Source: Bubalus kerabau
Lineage: Eukaryota > Chordata > Mammalia > Artiodactyla > Bovidae
Direction of reading: 5' to 3'
NCBI RefSeq assembly: GCF_029407905.1
Contig: NC_073628.1
Location: 63,310,501 to 63,374,500 of the forward strand
DNA: 64,000 bases
Shown: positions 34,291 through 45,645 of the stretch, piece after piece
Layout of the letters: the number at the start of each line of letters is the position of its first letter
Numbering within the stretch: position 1 is the first letter of the stretch
Made by a program: the position numbers and the translations under genes
Notes under the pieces: model-generated
Databases searched by the model: none
Told to the model about the DNA's origin: nothing
What the model saw: only the letters and a program-made list of their open reading frames with translations

Positions 34291-34740
34291 AGGAACATGG
34301 GTTATCTGGGAAAAGGCATGCAGGAAATTTCTAGGGTAATGCTATCTTATCTATCCTGTTAGGAATTTGGAGTAACAGATGATGTATACACATCTGTCAA
34401 AATGCATTAAGTAGAGTATGTAATTTTGCTGAATTTCACTCTATGTAAACTTTACATAAGAAAATTGTAAATAAACATGACATTTCTATTAGTGATATGT
34501 CAGCTGATATGTTTAGGGATAAAATTTACTGATCATCAGTTTATGTTGAAATGCTTCTAAATAGAAGATGAATTGATTAACGTAGGGATAAAGAACTGAA
34601 TAGATGGATAGGTATATGAATTCAGTATAGTAAATTAGTTTTTGCAATATCTTGATAATAGATATATGGATATTCACTGGGAAATTTTCAAATTTTTCTG
34701 ATGTTTCAATGTTTTACATAATAAAATACAAAAAAGGGAA

Positions 34741-35399
34741 AGGAGCAGTAAAAATTATGAAAGCAGTAAAAAAATGAATTATGAAAAAAAATTAAGAAAA
34801 AAATAATAGTATGTCAATGAGTATAAGGAAAATACTTGAATATATATAATATTGTATTTAAGATATTTCAGACATTATAGGTATTGCATTTAATACGGAA
34901 GTGCAAACCCCTTTATATAGAATACATATATTTGAACATCACAAGATAATATAATAGTTATTTGAATTAGTAAAATAATGTTATACATAAAATAATAAGT
35001 GATAAAGCATAAATGTTTTCACAAAGATCAGTGGAACAGAAAGCTCAGCAATAGACACCTGTTGGGTCCTAAGTTAATTTAGAAGCAACAACACCTCAGT
35101 GGCACTGAGTACCCAGATCTTGGCTTTTTAATCTATTTTCCAATGAAAGAAATCAAAACTCCTGACACAAATAGCTTTCTAGTGCCTTGAAATATAGATG
35201 AGCCCAGAGCATCTTGTAATGTCAAAAACTACAAAAGTGCTTACAACAAAAAGTATAAAACAACAAGAAATAACCCACAGTGATGGGAGTATATCAAAGG
35301 CTCAAGGGGTATCTGAAAGAGCTTCCAATAAGTAAAGCTAGAATACTTTTTTTTTCCTCATTTTGTAAAAAATTAATTTATTTTTTATTGAAGGAGAGG
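34741..35399. other. No recognised gene; T-rich end possibly L1-derived
   Basis: AT-rich spacer. The stretch 35366-35395 ('aattaatttattttttattg') resembles the reversed tail of an L1 but is too short to call. Confidence 0.4.
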
Positions 35400-36526
35400 A
35401 TCATCAAAAAAGCAAGAGAGTTCCAGAAAAACATCTATTTCTGCTTTATTGACTATGCCAAGCCTTTGACTGTGTGGATCACAATCAACTGTGGAAAATT
35501 CTTCAAGAGATGGGAATACCAGACCACCTGACCTGCCTCTTGAGAAACCTATATTCAGGTCAGGAAGCAACAGTTAGAACTGGACATGGAACAACAGACT
35601 GGTTCCAAATAGGAAAAGGAGTTCGTCAAGGCTGTATATTGTCACCCTGTTTATTTAACTTATATGCAGAGTACATCATGAGAAACGCTGGACTGGAAGA
35701 AGCACAAGATGGAATCAAGATTGCCAGGAGAAATACCAATAACCTCAGATATGCAGATGACACCACTCTTATGGCAGAAAGTGAAGAGGAACTCAAAAGC
35801 CTCTTGATGAAAGTGAAAGTGGAGAGTGAAAAAGTTGGCTTAAAGCTCAACATTCAGAAAACTAAGATCATGGCATCCAGTCCCATCACTTCATGGGGAA
35901 TAGATGGAGAAACAGTGGAAACAGTGTCAGACTTTATTTTTTGGGCTCCAAAATCACTGCAGATGGTGATTGCAGCCATGAAATTAAAAGACACTCCTTG
36001 GAAGAAAAGTTATGACCAACCTAGATAGCATATTCAAAAGCAGACATTACTTTGCCAACAAAGGTTCGTTTAGTCAAGGCTATGGTTTTTCCAGTGGTCA
36101 TGTATGGATGTGAGAGTTGGACTGTGAAGAAAGCTGAGCACTGAAGAATTGATGTTTTTGAACTGTAGTGTTGGAGAAGACTCTTGAGAGTCCCTTGGAC
36201 TGCAAGGAGATCTAACCAGTCCATTCTGAAGATCAGTCCTGGGTGTTCTTTGGAGGGAATTATGCTAAAGCTGAAGCTTCAGTACTTTGGCCACCTCATG
36301 GGAAGAGTTGACTCATTGGAAAAGACTTTGATCCTGGGAGGGATTTGGGGGCAGGAGGAAAAGGGGACACCAGAGGATGAGATGGCTGGATGGCATCACC
36401 GACTCGATGAATGTGAGTTTGAGTGAACTCCGGGAGTTGGTGATAGACAGGGAGGCCTGGCGTGCTGTGATTCATAGGGTTGCAAAGAGTCGGACACGAC
36501 TGAGTGACTGAACTGAACTGAACTGA
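35400..36526 (+). mobile_element. BovB LINE, 5'-truncated, (CTGAA)n tail
   Basis: About 1.13 kb in sense orientation. The frame 35474-36028 covers the RT palm, including N-L-R-Y-A-D-D-T-T. Single-base losses break the frame: an A in the codons for Y-A-K-A-F-D near 35460 and a T in F-I-F-L-G near 35940, then a small deletion near 35993. It ends with 'gagtgactgaactgaac' and further CTGAA units. Otherwise close to the other young copies. Confidence 0.94.
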
Positions 36527-36784
36527 ATAAAAATTTCATGTTCCTCAAAGGACACCAAGTCTAAATGCTTAAACAAGTTTCCACTCAATTTCCAAAGAAA
36601 GCATCATTCTATTATTATTTAAATTTTCTAATCCATGCATAGTAAAAGAAGTACCCATTTTATTTTTTCCAACTCTAGTAATTATAAAGCTTTAACTAGA
36701 CTTTCACAACTTTTAAGAAATATTACATAGGGCTTCTGAATTGTGAAACATAATGCAACAATATTAAGTGTACTACATTAGAGT

Positions 36785-37247
36785 CCATTCACTGTTGTAA
36801 TAAACCATCACATAGTTAGTGGATTAAAGCAATATAAATGCATTACCTAATAGTCCTGGTTGTCAGTATTCTCTGATTAATGTCACTGGGTAAGGTGTAA
36901 GCACAGCTGTGTTCTCTCTGCAGGCTCTATGGGAGAATAAATTTCTTCATTATTCCAGCTTCTAGAAGCTGCTTGTAACCCCGGCCTCATGGCCGCATCA
37001 CCCCAATCTCGACTTCAGTCATCATGTCTTGTTGGAATCTGACCTCCTGCCTTCCTCTAGTAAAGACTTATCTGTATAGTGCCTGCACTTCTCCTATATC
37101 CACAGTCCAGGATAATCTTCCCATCTCTAGATCCTTAACTCAATCACCTCTGCAAAGTCCCTTTGGCCATGTAAATTAACACACTCAGTTTCATAAATTA
37201 GGATGAAGACATTTTAAGGAACCATTATTCTAAGCTACCAGGTACAT
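36785..37247 (+). mobile_element. Ancient mammalian interspersed repeat, family not named
   Basis: It has the phrases of a repeat widespread in mammals: 'gttgtaataaaccatcac' and 'agtggattaaagcaa' at the start, 'ccagcttctagaagctgc' and 'cccaatctcgacttcagtc' in the middle, 'ccatctctagatccttaac' and 'ctctgcaaagtccctt' towards the end. I recognise the type but cannot assign a class reliably. Confidence 0.55.
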
Positions 37248-37419
37248 AAGAAAATACTGACATGGAAACATCTGCATCGAATACCCTGAAAAAATTGTTT
37301 TCTGACTAGGTTAGTTTGCTCAGTTGTATTACTTCAAATGATCATAGGCAACAACTGATTAATGTACTTTTTTAGATTCCTGTGTCATATACCATCAATA
37401 TGTCTTTAATATCTATCTT

Positions 37420-37525
37420 TTAAACTATATTATAAGCTTAAGTGTGTATAGTCCATGGCATGATTATTCTGTCCTTGTATTCCAAGAACTTAACATAAAG
37501 TCTGGGATATTTAGAGCATTGATCA
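37420..37525 (+). mobile_element. L2-like LINE 3' relic
   Basis: Weak match to the 3' end of L2: 'tattataagcttaag...gtccatgg', 'ctgtccttgtattccaag' and 'cataaagtctgggatattt'. Called by eye. Confidence 0.45.
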
Positions 37526-37661
37526 AAGAAAGCTCAGCGTTGAAATTATATTTTCTCTTGATTTTGATTATAATTCAGGTTTTATAAGAACATGACTATT
37601 TTTATGTATAATGTATGATCTAAAATGCTATAATGACAAGTAAGGTTTCCTCTGAGAGGGA

Positions 37662-37862
37662 ATGTTAGATTGTCTGATTTGAAATCTTGCTTCTACTCTT
37701 TAGACATATTGTATTGGATAAATTATACAAACTACAAACTCTCCATATTTCCACTTCCTTTTCTCTAAAATGGTAGTGCTAATAGGACCTATCCCAGAAA
37801 TTTGGTGAGAAAAAGTGTAAACTATATGTAAAACACTTAGAAGAGAGCCTAGTTATAAGAGA
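37662..37862 (+). mobile_element. MIR SINE relic
   Basis: Reads through the MIR core in sense: 'ctgatttgaaatcttgcttc', 'ttccttttctctaaaatgg', then 'taggacctatccc' and 'atgtaaaacacttagaag', which align with the late-core phrases of MIR. Confidence 0.72.
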
Positions 37863-38165
37863 CACAATCATTTTGCTACTAATACCTCTGCTTTTACAAC
37901 ACTAGGGCAGTCAAAGATCAATGTTTCTTCATTTACATTGTTCTGGTATTTTACAAAATAATGTATTTTATATCACTTGTGTCATGTATAAGCAAAAACA
38001 TTATGGACATCTATACTGAATTATTTCAGATATTTACAAAAGTGTAAACAAAGTTGTATGTTCCATCAGAATTTAGGCATTAATCTTGTGGGAAATTCAA
38101 TTGATTTGTAAACATTGTAATGTTCTGTCTTTCAAGGAGAATGAGACTATAATAAAAGTCTAAGG
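37863..38165. other. No recognised feature
   Basis: Short AT-rich spacer before the BovB insertion site. Confidence 0.4.
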
Positions 38166-38576
38166 CTAAAAATCAGATCAGATCAGATCAGTCGCTCAGT
38201 CAAGTCCGAATCTTTGCGATCCCATGAATCGCAGCACACCAGGCCTCCCTGTCCATCACCAACTCCCGGAGTTCACTGAGATTCATGTTCAACGAGTCAG
38301 TGTTGCCCTCCAGCCATCTCATCCTCTGTCGTCCCCTTCTCCTCCTAACCCCAATCCCTCCCAGCATCAGAGTCTTTTCCAATGAGTCAACTCTTCACAT
38401 GAGGTGGCCAAAGTACTGGAGTTTCAGCTCTAGCATCATTCCTTCCAAAGAACACCCAGGACTGATCTCAGAATGGACTGGTTGGATCTCCTTGCAGTCC
38501 AAGGGACTCTCAAGGGTCCTCTCCAACACCACAGTTCAAAAGCATCAATTCTTCGGTGCTCAGCCTTCTTCACAGT

Positions 38577-39302
38577 CTAGCTCTCACATCCATACATGAC
38601 CACAGGAAAAACCATAGCCTTGACTAGACGAACCCTTGTTGGCAAAGTAATGCCTCTGCTTTTGAATATTCTATCTAGGTTGGTCATAACTTTCCTTCCA
38701 AGGAGTAAGCGTCTTTTAATTTCATTGCTACAGTCACCATCTGCCGTGATTTTGGAGCCCCGAAATATAAAGTCTGACCCTGTTTCCACTGTTTCCCCAT
38801 CTATTTCCCATGAAGTGATGGGATCCGATGCCATGATCTTCGTTTTCTGAATGTTGAGCTTTAAGCCAACTTTTTCACTCTCCTCTTTCACTTTCATCAA
38901 GAGGCTTTTGAGTTCCTCTTCACTTTCTGCCATAAGCGTGGTGTCATCTGCATATCTGAGGTTATTGTTATTTCTCCTGGCAATCTTGATTCCATCTTGT
39001 GCTTCTTCCAGTCCAGCGTTTCTCATGGTGTACTCTGCGTATAGGTTAAATAAACAGGGTGACAATATACAGCCTTGACGTACTCCTTTTCCTATTTGGA
39101 ACCAGTCTGTTGTTCCATGTCCAGTTCTAACTGTTGCTTCCTGACCTGCATACAAATTTCTCAAGAGGCAGATTAGGTGGTCTGGTATTCCCATCTCTTT
39201 CAGAATTTTCCACAGTTTATTGTGATCCACACAGTCAAAGGCTTTGGCATAGTCAATAAAGCAGAAATAGATGTTTTTCTGGAGCTCTCTTGCTTTTTCC
39301 AT
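38577..39302 (-). pseudogene. BovB reverse transcriptase, core piece
   Basis: A 241-codon open piece of the BovB polyprotein. It contains the RT palm: F-C-F-I-D-Y-A-K-A-F-D (residues 13-23, first catalytic Asp), R-Q-G-C-I-L-S-P (75-82) and the catalytic Y-A-D-D (117-120). It ends at a nonsense change, TGG to TAG, in the conserved C-E-S-W motif (38575-38577 region). Upstream it is out of frame with the next piece because one base is missing near 39360 in the D-V-Q-A-G-F stretch. The protein would copy RNA at the target site; as it stands it is inactive. Confidence 0.9.
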
Positions 39303-39775
39303 GATACAGTGGATGTTGGCAATTTGATCTCTGATTCCTCTGCCTTTTCTAAAACCAGCTTGACATCAGGAAGTTCATGGTTCACATATTGCTGAAGCCT
39401 GGCTTGGAGAATTTTGAGCATGACTTTACTAGCGTGTGAGATGAGTGCAATTGTGCAGTAGTTTGAGCATTCTTTGGCATTGCCTTTCTTTGGGATTGGA
39501 ATGAAAACTGACCTTTTCCAGTCCTGTGGCCACTGCTGAGTTTTCCAAATTTCCTGGCATATTGAGTGCAGCCCTTTCACAGCATCATCTTTCAGCGTTT
39601 GGAATAGCTCAACTGGAATTCTATCACCTCCACTAGCTTTGTTCTTAGTGATGCTTTCAAAAGCCCACTTGACTTCACATTCCAGGATGTCTGGCTCTAG
39701 GTGAGTGATCACACCATCGTGATTATCTGGGTCGTGAAGATCTTTTTTGTACAGTTCTCCTTGTATTCTTGCCAC
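39200..39775 (-). pseudogene. BovB polyprotein, RT N-terminal piece
   Basis: A 191-codon open piece covering the start of the RT: A-S-G-G-D-R-I-P-V-E-L-F (near residues 49-60) and V-F-I-P-I-P-K-K-G-N (about 94-103). After about residue 139 it reads out of frame because of the single-base loss near 39360. Its own 5' edge is another one-base loss near 39760, in the codons for Q-E-Y-T-E-E-L. Confidence 0.88.
39303..39352 (-). other. BovB RT frame overlap/frameshift zone
   Basis: Two adjacent open pieces of the same BovB protein overlap here in different frames. The correct product switches frame just upstream, where a base is lost compared with the copy at 22905-22920. Confidence 0.7.
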
Positions 39776-40275
39776 CTCTTCTTAATATCTTCTGCTTCTG
39801 TTAGGTCCATACCATTTCTGTCCTTTATCGAGCCCATCTTTGCATGAAATGTTCCTTTGGTATCTCTGATTTTCTTGAAGAGATCTCTAGTCTTTCCCAT
39901 TCTGTTGTTTTCCTCTATTTCTTTGCATTGGTCGCTGAAGAAGGCTTTCTTATCTCTTCTTACTATTCTTTGGAACTCTGCATTCAGATGTTTATATCTT
40001 TCCTTTTCTCCTTTACTTTTCGCTTCTCTTCTTTTCACAGCTATTTGTAAGGCCTCCCCAGACAGCCATTTTGCTTTTTTGCATTTCTTTTCCAGGGGGA
40101 TGGTCTTGATCCCTGTCTCCTGTACAATGTCACGAACCTCATTCCATAGTTCTTCAGGCACTCTATCTATCAGATCTAGGCCCTTAAATCTATTTCTCAC
40201 TTCCACTGTATAATCATAAGGGATTTGATTTAGGTCATACCTGAATGGTCTAGTGGTTTTCCCTTCTTTCTTCAA
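39709..40275 (-). pseudogene. BovB polyprotein, linker piece
   Basis: A 188-codon open piece between endonuclease and RT. It is rich in Lys, Arg and Glu (for example K-K-C-K-K-A-K-W near residues 63-70) with no catalytic motif. The last residues are out of frame owing to the lesion near 39760. Confidence 0.85.
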
Positions 40276-40759
40276 TTTAAGTCTGAATTTGGCAATAAGG
40301 AGTTCATGGTCTGAGCCACAGTCAGCTCCTGGTCTTGTTTTTGCTGACTGTATAGAGCTTCTCCATCTTTGGCTGCAAAGAATATAATCGATCTGATTTC
40401 GGTGTTGACCATCTGGTGATGTCCATGTATAGAGTCTTCTCTTGTGTTGTTGGAAGAGGGTGTTTGCTATGACCAGTGCATTTTCTTGGCAAAACTCTAT
40501 CAGTCTTTGCCCTGCTTCATTCTGTATTCCAAGGCCAAATTTGCCTCTTACTCCAGGTGTTTCTTGACTTCCTACTTTAGTTCCAGTCCCCTATAATGAA
40601 AAGGACATCTTTTTTGGGTGTTAGTTCTAAAAGGTAATGTAGGTCTTCATAGAACTGTTCAACTTCAGCTTCTTCAGCATTACTGGTTGGGGCATAGACT
40701 TGGATTACTGTGATGTTGAATGATTTGCCTTAGAAACGAACAGAGATCATTCTGTCATT

Positions 40760-41050
40760 TTAGAGATTGCATCCAAGTATTGCATTTCGGACTCTTTTGT
40801 TGACAATGGCTACTCCATTTCTTCTGAGGGATTCCTGCCCGCAGTAGTAAATATAATGGTCATCTGAGTTAAATTCACCCATTCCAGCCCATTTCAGTTC
40901 ACTGATTCCTAGAATGTCGACATTCACTCTTGCCATCTCTTGTTTGACCACTTCCAGTTTGCCTTGATTCATGGACCTGACATTCCAGGTTCCTATGCAA
41001 TATTGCTCTTTACAGCCTCGGACCTTACTTCTATCACCAGTCACATCCAC
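40760..41050 (-). pseudogene. BovB APE-type endonuclease, N-terminal piece
   Basis: A 96-codon piece with the apurinic-endonuclease motifs G-T-W-N-V-R-S-M (residues 20-27; N23 in the active site of this family) and I-S-E-L-K-W (49-54; E51 is the metal-binding Glu). A CAA to TAA change ends it near 40760. The rest of the domain (40280-40760) is shifted in places. The later G-D-W-N motif is present near 40590 but is followed at once by a stop created by a small deletion. Confidence 0.88.
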
Positions 41051-41417
41051 AGCTGGGTATTGTTTTTGCTTGGCTCCATCCCTTCATTCTTTCTGGAGTT
41101 ATTTCTCCACTGATCTCCAGTAGCATATTTGGGCACCTACTGACCTGGGGAGTTTCTCTTTCAGTATCCTATCATTTTGCCTTTTCATACTGTCCATGGG
41201 GTTCTCAAGGCAAGAATACTGAAGCGGTTTGTCATTCTCTTCTCCAGTGGACCACATTCTGTCAGATCTCTCCACCATGACCCACCCATCTTGGGTTGCC
41301 CCACGGGCATGGCTTAGTTTCATTAAGTTAGACAAGGCTGTGGTCCTAGTGTGATTAGACTGACTAGTTTTCTGTGAGTATGGTTTCAGTGTGTTTGCCC
41401 TCTGATGCCCTAAAAAT

Positions 41418-43486
41418 GCTCTCTCTTTAATGTTAACCTCATCTACACTTAAATAATTGTTATTTATTTAAACTTATTGAAACATTAAATTCAGAATATA
41501 TATATTTTTAAAAGACTATTAATTTCAAACATCTATATTTAAGAAAGCAGACATGCACAAATATTGTAAACTGTTCTATGACTTTGCTGGAGCTTGCTCT
41601 GGTACAGCTAAATTCATAATTTTTAAAGGCATTTGCTTCATAAAATTCTCCAAGTTTTATATTCACTATATTAGCAAACAATGAAATTTACTGCATACAT
41701 TTAGAGCCCTAAATATGTTTTACTGTATCTGCTATTAAAATATATATTCAAAAAGACACAAATGCCAACTACAAAATCAAAAGAGACTAATACAAAAGAT
41801 TCAGTGTGCATTTTGAATATCTCTTCCAAAGGTTTCTATTTTATATTAAATTTCATAGAAGATGGTTTCCTTAGCAACTAACAGTCTACCCCATAGTTCT
41901 TTAACAGAATAGTACTAAAAAAAGTGGTTAGGTGTCATGTGACTGAAAACAGGAGATTTTTAGTACCTGTTAAAGTTATTATCCAATTTGTTAAGATATC
42001 ATTGAGGTACTTAAAATTTAACACCTTTGGACAATTAAACAGTGTGATGTAGCTGAAAAACACATATCTCCTAAAATCATCACCTCTAATAAGAATTCAG
42101 AGACCTTGCTAAAATTATGAATGAAATTTATTGTTAGGGTTCACAGCAAAAAGTATTGAAAAGGCAATGAACCTGATGCTAGAGCAGACTTGAATTATAA
42201 TGAGAAATATAGTCCCTCTTAAAAAATAAATTCTTATGAATATAACTTGACTATGCATTAATATATCTATTGTCTGGCAGCCAGTTTTAATAGAATTAGA
42301 GACAAAAATTTCTAGATAGATCAATTCATATATATAAATATCTATTTATTTTGAATTTTATATAATACTCTGCATTTTCCTAAATATATAAATGTCTTCA
42401 ATGTAAACTATCTGCATCATCCCTTGAAGCTTTCTTTCCTTACAATAAATTTACCTGCAGAAAAACATCTTTGCATCTCTAAGAAAATGTTTTAAAATGA
42501 ATTGCCTTCAAGTCTTTAACTTATTGAGGAAAACACACCAATCACTTACTTTCAGTACTTTAAAAGTGTTTTTATATGTATACACATATACATATATATA
42601 TTTAAAGGATATGATTTTTTTATTTTGGAACTCAGAGTCACCATTTTAGAGATGGTTAATATCAGAAATAAGGCATGGTTTTCATAATAGGAATTATTAT
42701 CATTTAATAGAAATCATTGTTAATAATGCTGTTGCTTTTGACTGCACATTAATTCTCCAAATCTTTATTGAGCATTTATTTTGTATTAATGTTGTTCTAT
42801 AAGTAGTGACAGTACAACGATTACTGTGAACTGATTGATTACCCTGGTTACTAAAATGTTGAAGATGGTAAGAAACATGATAAAAAAGTAAAACTTCACA
42901 AGAAGAGAGAAGCAAGAATATAAAAGTGTAGAAATGAAGAAATTTAACAAGACTCCTCCTAAGAGTAGTTATCAGAAACTGATATGGGAATGTACTCTGG
43001 ATATATTTACTATCATAAAATGATGTATAAAAACACTGAATGTGAATGAAACAATAATGATTTTATATCCTCATCATAAATTAAGAAAAAATTTCCACCC
43101 TAAAGCAAAGAACCGGATTATATATATATTTCTAAATCTGTCAGATAAAGATACTAAAATAGACAACACAGGTATAGACTCATATGACTCATCGATTCAC
43201 ATGAAATTTTTGGATGGCATTTCAAATCACTGAAAGAAAGAAGAAACTGAGAAAAGTGACATGAAAATGTCATCTTTTATTTCCTTGTTATGTAAATATA
43301 TATCTCATATGAAAAGTATACAATAAGACCAAAATTAAAAATGATACAAAAATTACTAGATGTACAATGGGTAAAAGAAAGCATTATAATTATACATAAT
43401 TTTCCATTCAAACATTTTTCTAAATATACCATATACAACAGAAGCCATGAGAACATGAATGATTTATTAAAAAATATAAAATTATG
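41418..43486. other. No recognised feature (2.07 kb)
   Basis: The longest interval here without a repeat or coding signal I can name. AT-rich with AT-dinucleotide patches (about 42570-42602). Small open frames have no known domain. Confidence 0.45.
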
Positions 43487-43487
43487 G

Positions 43488-43605
43488 GGAATTCTCTGGT
43501 GGCCTAGTGGTCAAGATTCCAGGCTTTCACTGCAGAGGCCCAGGTTCAATCTGTTCAAGAACTGAGTTCCTATAAGCCACAAGGCACAGCCAAAACAAAT
43601 TTTGC
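43488..43605 (+). mobile_element. CHR-type SINE, short form
   Basis: tRNA-Glu-like head 'tggtggcctagtggtcaag' (about 43497-43515) with a B-box-like 'aggttcaatctg', followed by 'ccacaaggcacagccaaaac'. It lacks a BovB-derived body. An older cetartiodactyl SINE type. Confidence 0.78.
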
Positions 43606-44215
43606 ATAACACAAAATACACCATTAGTAAAGGTGACAGAATTAAATATCAAAAGTAAGTACAACAATAATAACAGAGGATCTTATTTCCCTTTTATTAC
43701 AGCAAAAGATAAAAATTATCAAATATATAAAAATATAATTTCATTGGGAGTTTTTTAAAGCAAATATTAGAAACTTTTAAGGCAAATCAAAAGAAGAAAT
43801 GCAACTCATACCTATGAGAAAATATATTTACACTCACTAATTACCACATAGTACAAATAAGATATTTTTTCCTATACATGTATGCATGCTAAGTTGCTTC
43901 AGTTGTGTTCAACTCTTTGCAACCCTATGGACTGTAGGCCACCAGGCTCCTCTGTCCATGGGGATTCTCCAGGCAAGAATACTGCCTTTCTCCAGGGGAT
44001 CTTTCCAATCCAGGGATTGAGCCACCATCTCTTATATCTCCTACACTGGCAGGCAGATTCTTTACCAGTAGCACCACCTACTGGGAAGCCCATTTTCTCC
44101 TAAAAGATAAACCAAAATTTTAAATATTGAAAATTACCAGTATTTCTTGTCGAATATTAGAATGTACATTCTTATGCATTCTTGGTAGGTGTGTAAATTT
44201 ATCTTTTTTGAGCAT
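43606..44215 (+). mobile_element. Possible ancient L1 fragment with a SINE inside
   Basis: Diverged sequence on both sides of the SINE at 43875-44092 that may follow L1 ORF2 order, e.g. 'agaagaaatgcaactcatac', then 'gcattcttggtaggtgtgta' in place of the 'ggtgggaatgtaaa' landmark. A weak call. Confidence 0.38.
43865..44102 (-). mobile_element. Bov-tA SINE
   Basis: Minus-strand element at about 43875-44092. The head is at the right ('accacctactgggaagcc') and the body at the left. Flanks TTTTTTCCTA (43865-43874) and TTTTCTCCTA (44093-44102) probably represent the target-site duplication with one change. A few bases are missing in the body after 'caagaatactg'. Confidence 0.9.
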
Positions 44216-44439
44216 TTTGTCATTATTTTTATCATGTGAAGGTGATGGTAATGTTAGTCATTTTAGTGACAATAGAAAGAAAAAAGCAGTAGCAACAACC
44301 AAACCTATAACTTGTTGAAGACTTATGCACTAGTCAGAGCTCCCAGCACTTTATTAGCTCACTCAGAAACACTTGATATGCTAAGTGCTCTTAAAGTCTC
44401 CATGCTGAACACTAGGAATTTAAGACAGAAATGTCTGAA
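44216..44439. other. No recognised feature
   Basis: Short spacer between possible L1 and MIR relics. Confidence 0.4.
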
Positions 44440-44575
44440 CATGCTTTGGTAACATCACATAACTAGTAAATAATAGAAATGAGACATTAGTCTGGGCATT
44501 CTGACTCCAAAGCAACTTCTAACTCCAAAGCAACTGCGGTATAGTGTTAACCACTATACCACACTAAGGAAAAGT
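44440..44575 (-). mobile_element. MIR SINE relic with small tandem duplication
   Basis: Reverse of the MIR 5' half: 'catcacataactagtaaat', 'gggcattctgactcc' and 'gtgttaaccactatacc'. The phrase 'aactccaaagcaact' is repeated (about 44505-44535), a short tandem duplication inside the relic. Confidence 0.62.
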
Positions 44576-44673
44576 CAAATTGAATTAAAAGTGCAAAAGC
44601 AGGTGATTCATCTATGTAAGGTTATAGATGTAGATCTAGAGTTTACATATGAATAGAGAATAGTCAGTTATTT

Positions 44674-44868
44674 CCAGAGCACCATGTTGAGCTCCCTGTG
44701 TCATACAGCAAATTCCCACTAGCTATTTTAGAGAGGCGGGAGATGGGAGATTCAAGGGTGAAGGGGCATATGTATACCAATGGTTGACTCATGTTGGTGT
44801 ATGACAAAAACCAACACAATATTGTAAAGAAATTATCTTTCAATTTTAAATAAAATTTTATAAAGTAA
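44674..44868 (+). mobile_element. L1 3' end with inverted 5' part (twin-primed)
   Basis: The right part (44731-44868) is L1 3' UTR in sense, ending 'caattttaaataaaat'. The left part (44674-44730) is the segment expected just upstream but in reverse orientation ('gagctccctgtgtcatacag', 'cccactagctatttt'). A diverged flanking repeat may exist (44662-44677 and 44865-44879). Confidence 0.7.
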
Positions 44869-45510
44869 CTATTTCTAGACATTTTAGGCTGAGTTTTGGG
44901 CATGAATTAGAATTCACCCTAAACTTTTCAAATGATGAGACTTGAGTGGTGAGTCAGGATACACTGTTAGGGGTAAAGAGAACAAAACGAGCAAAGAGAA
45001 CATCCTACAAAAGTACTACCATGGCAAACGATCATGACCTTTTGCTGACAAGACAAAGGCAATAAATGTTTTACTGGAGCCTGGAGAGTATTCTCCACAC
45101 AGAGATATGATGCCTGTCCTGGGAGAGGTGTGGAGCTGAAGGGAATGCAAGAGAATTTCTCCAGATTATTTCAGTTTTGCCCCCACCCGTTTTTTCCCTC
45201 CCATTGTCCTAACCGAACCCAAAGTCCTCTGCAGAATTAGAGGCAGGAGACAACCATCAGGGATGGGTCTTCCTGAATACGGAACAGGGTGAATGCAGGA
45301 ATAAAATGTGTCTAAGGAGCTAAGTCAAGAGGGTGTCTCAAACAGAGAAAATTCAGCACACTAGTAAATAAGAAATGTACTTTCAAAATTGTCTCCTCTT
45401 AAATTATCTATATTTATTTTAAAATTTAGCACAATTCTAAATCCATTAAGCTATAACCCTGAAAGTGAAGAACTCTGAGTAAATAAATGATAAATTATGC
45501 CCACATTAAC
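44869..45510. other. No recognised feature; GC-richer patch
   Basis: The part at about 45060-45300 is richer in G+C than its surroundings and could be an old LTR or other relic, but I cannot assign it. Confidence 0.4.
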
Positions 45511-45511
45511 T

Positions 45512-45645
45512 GGGGACTTCCCTGGCAGTCCAGTGGTTAAGATTCCATGCTTCCACTGCAGGGAGTGCAGGTTCAGTCTGTTGCCAGGGAACTAAGAGCC
45601 CAAAGGCCACATGGTATGGCCAAATAAATAAATAAATAAATAAAG
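45512..45645 (+). mobile_element. CHR-type SINE with (AAAT)n tail
   Basis: Nearly intact: head 'ggacttccctggcagtccag' and 'tggttaagattcc', a B-box-like 'caggttcagtctg', then 'gggaactaagagccc' and 'tatggccaaataaataaa'. The tail is (AAAT)5-6 at 45622-45645. Confidence 0.88.

Larger units (their letters stand above)
31790..34740 (+). mobile_element. Ancient L1 LINE (ORF2 3' half and 3' UTR), with two SINEs inside
   Basis: A long, heavily diverged L1 in sense orientation. Successive blocks match ORF2 order: 'gacacagggagagtattggc', 'agatgtccatccttacctaa' (about 32679-32698), 'agatcaatgaaacagaata' (32891-32909) and 'tatgaccaaattattccaac', then a 3' UTR with 'tgtcaaaatgcattaag' and 'cataataaaat' at the end. 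No frame remains. SINEs at 32085 and 34051 interrupt it. Confidence 0.72.
38166..41417 (-). mobile_element. Near full-length BovB LINE with 8-bp target-site duplication
   Basis: This is the most complete element in the window: 3.24 kb on the minus strand (38174-41409) between copies of CTAAAAAT (38166-38173 and 41410-41417). From 5' to 3' it holds a short 5' leader, an APE-type endonuclease (from about 41050 down), a linker, the reverse transcriptase with YADD at 38943-38954, and a C-terminal arginine-rich region ending in a (CTGAT)n tail. The single long frame is broken by a few point lesions, so it is non-coding now. The extreme 5' end of BovB may be missing. Confidence 0.95.

Noticed and set aside
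34741..35399. An L1 tail at 35366-35395
   Set aside because: Only about 30 bp of T-rich sequence resembles the reversed L1 tail, which is too little in this base composition.
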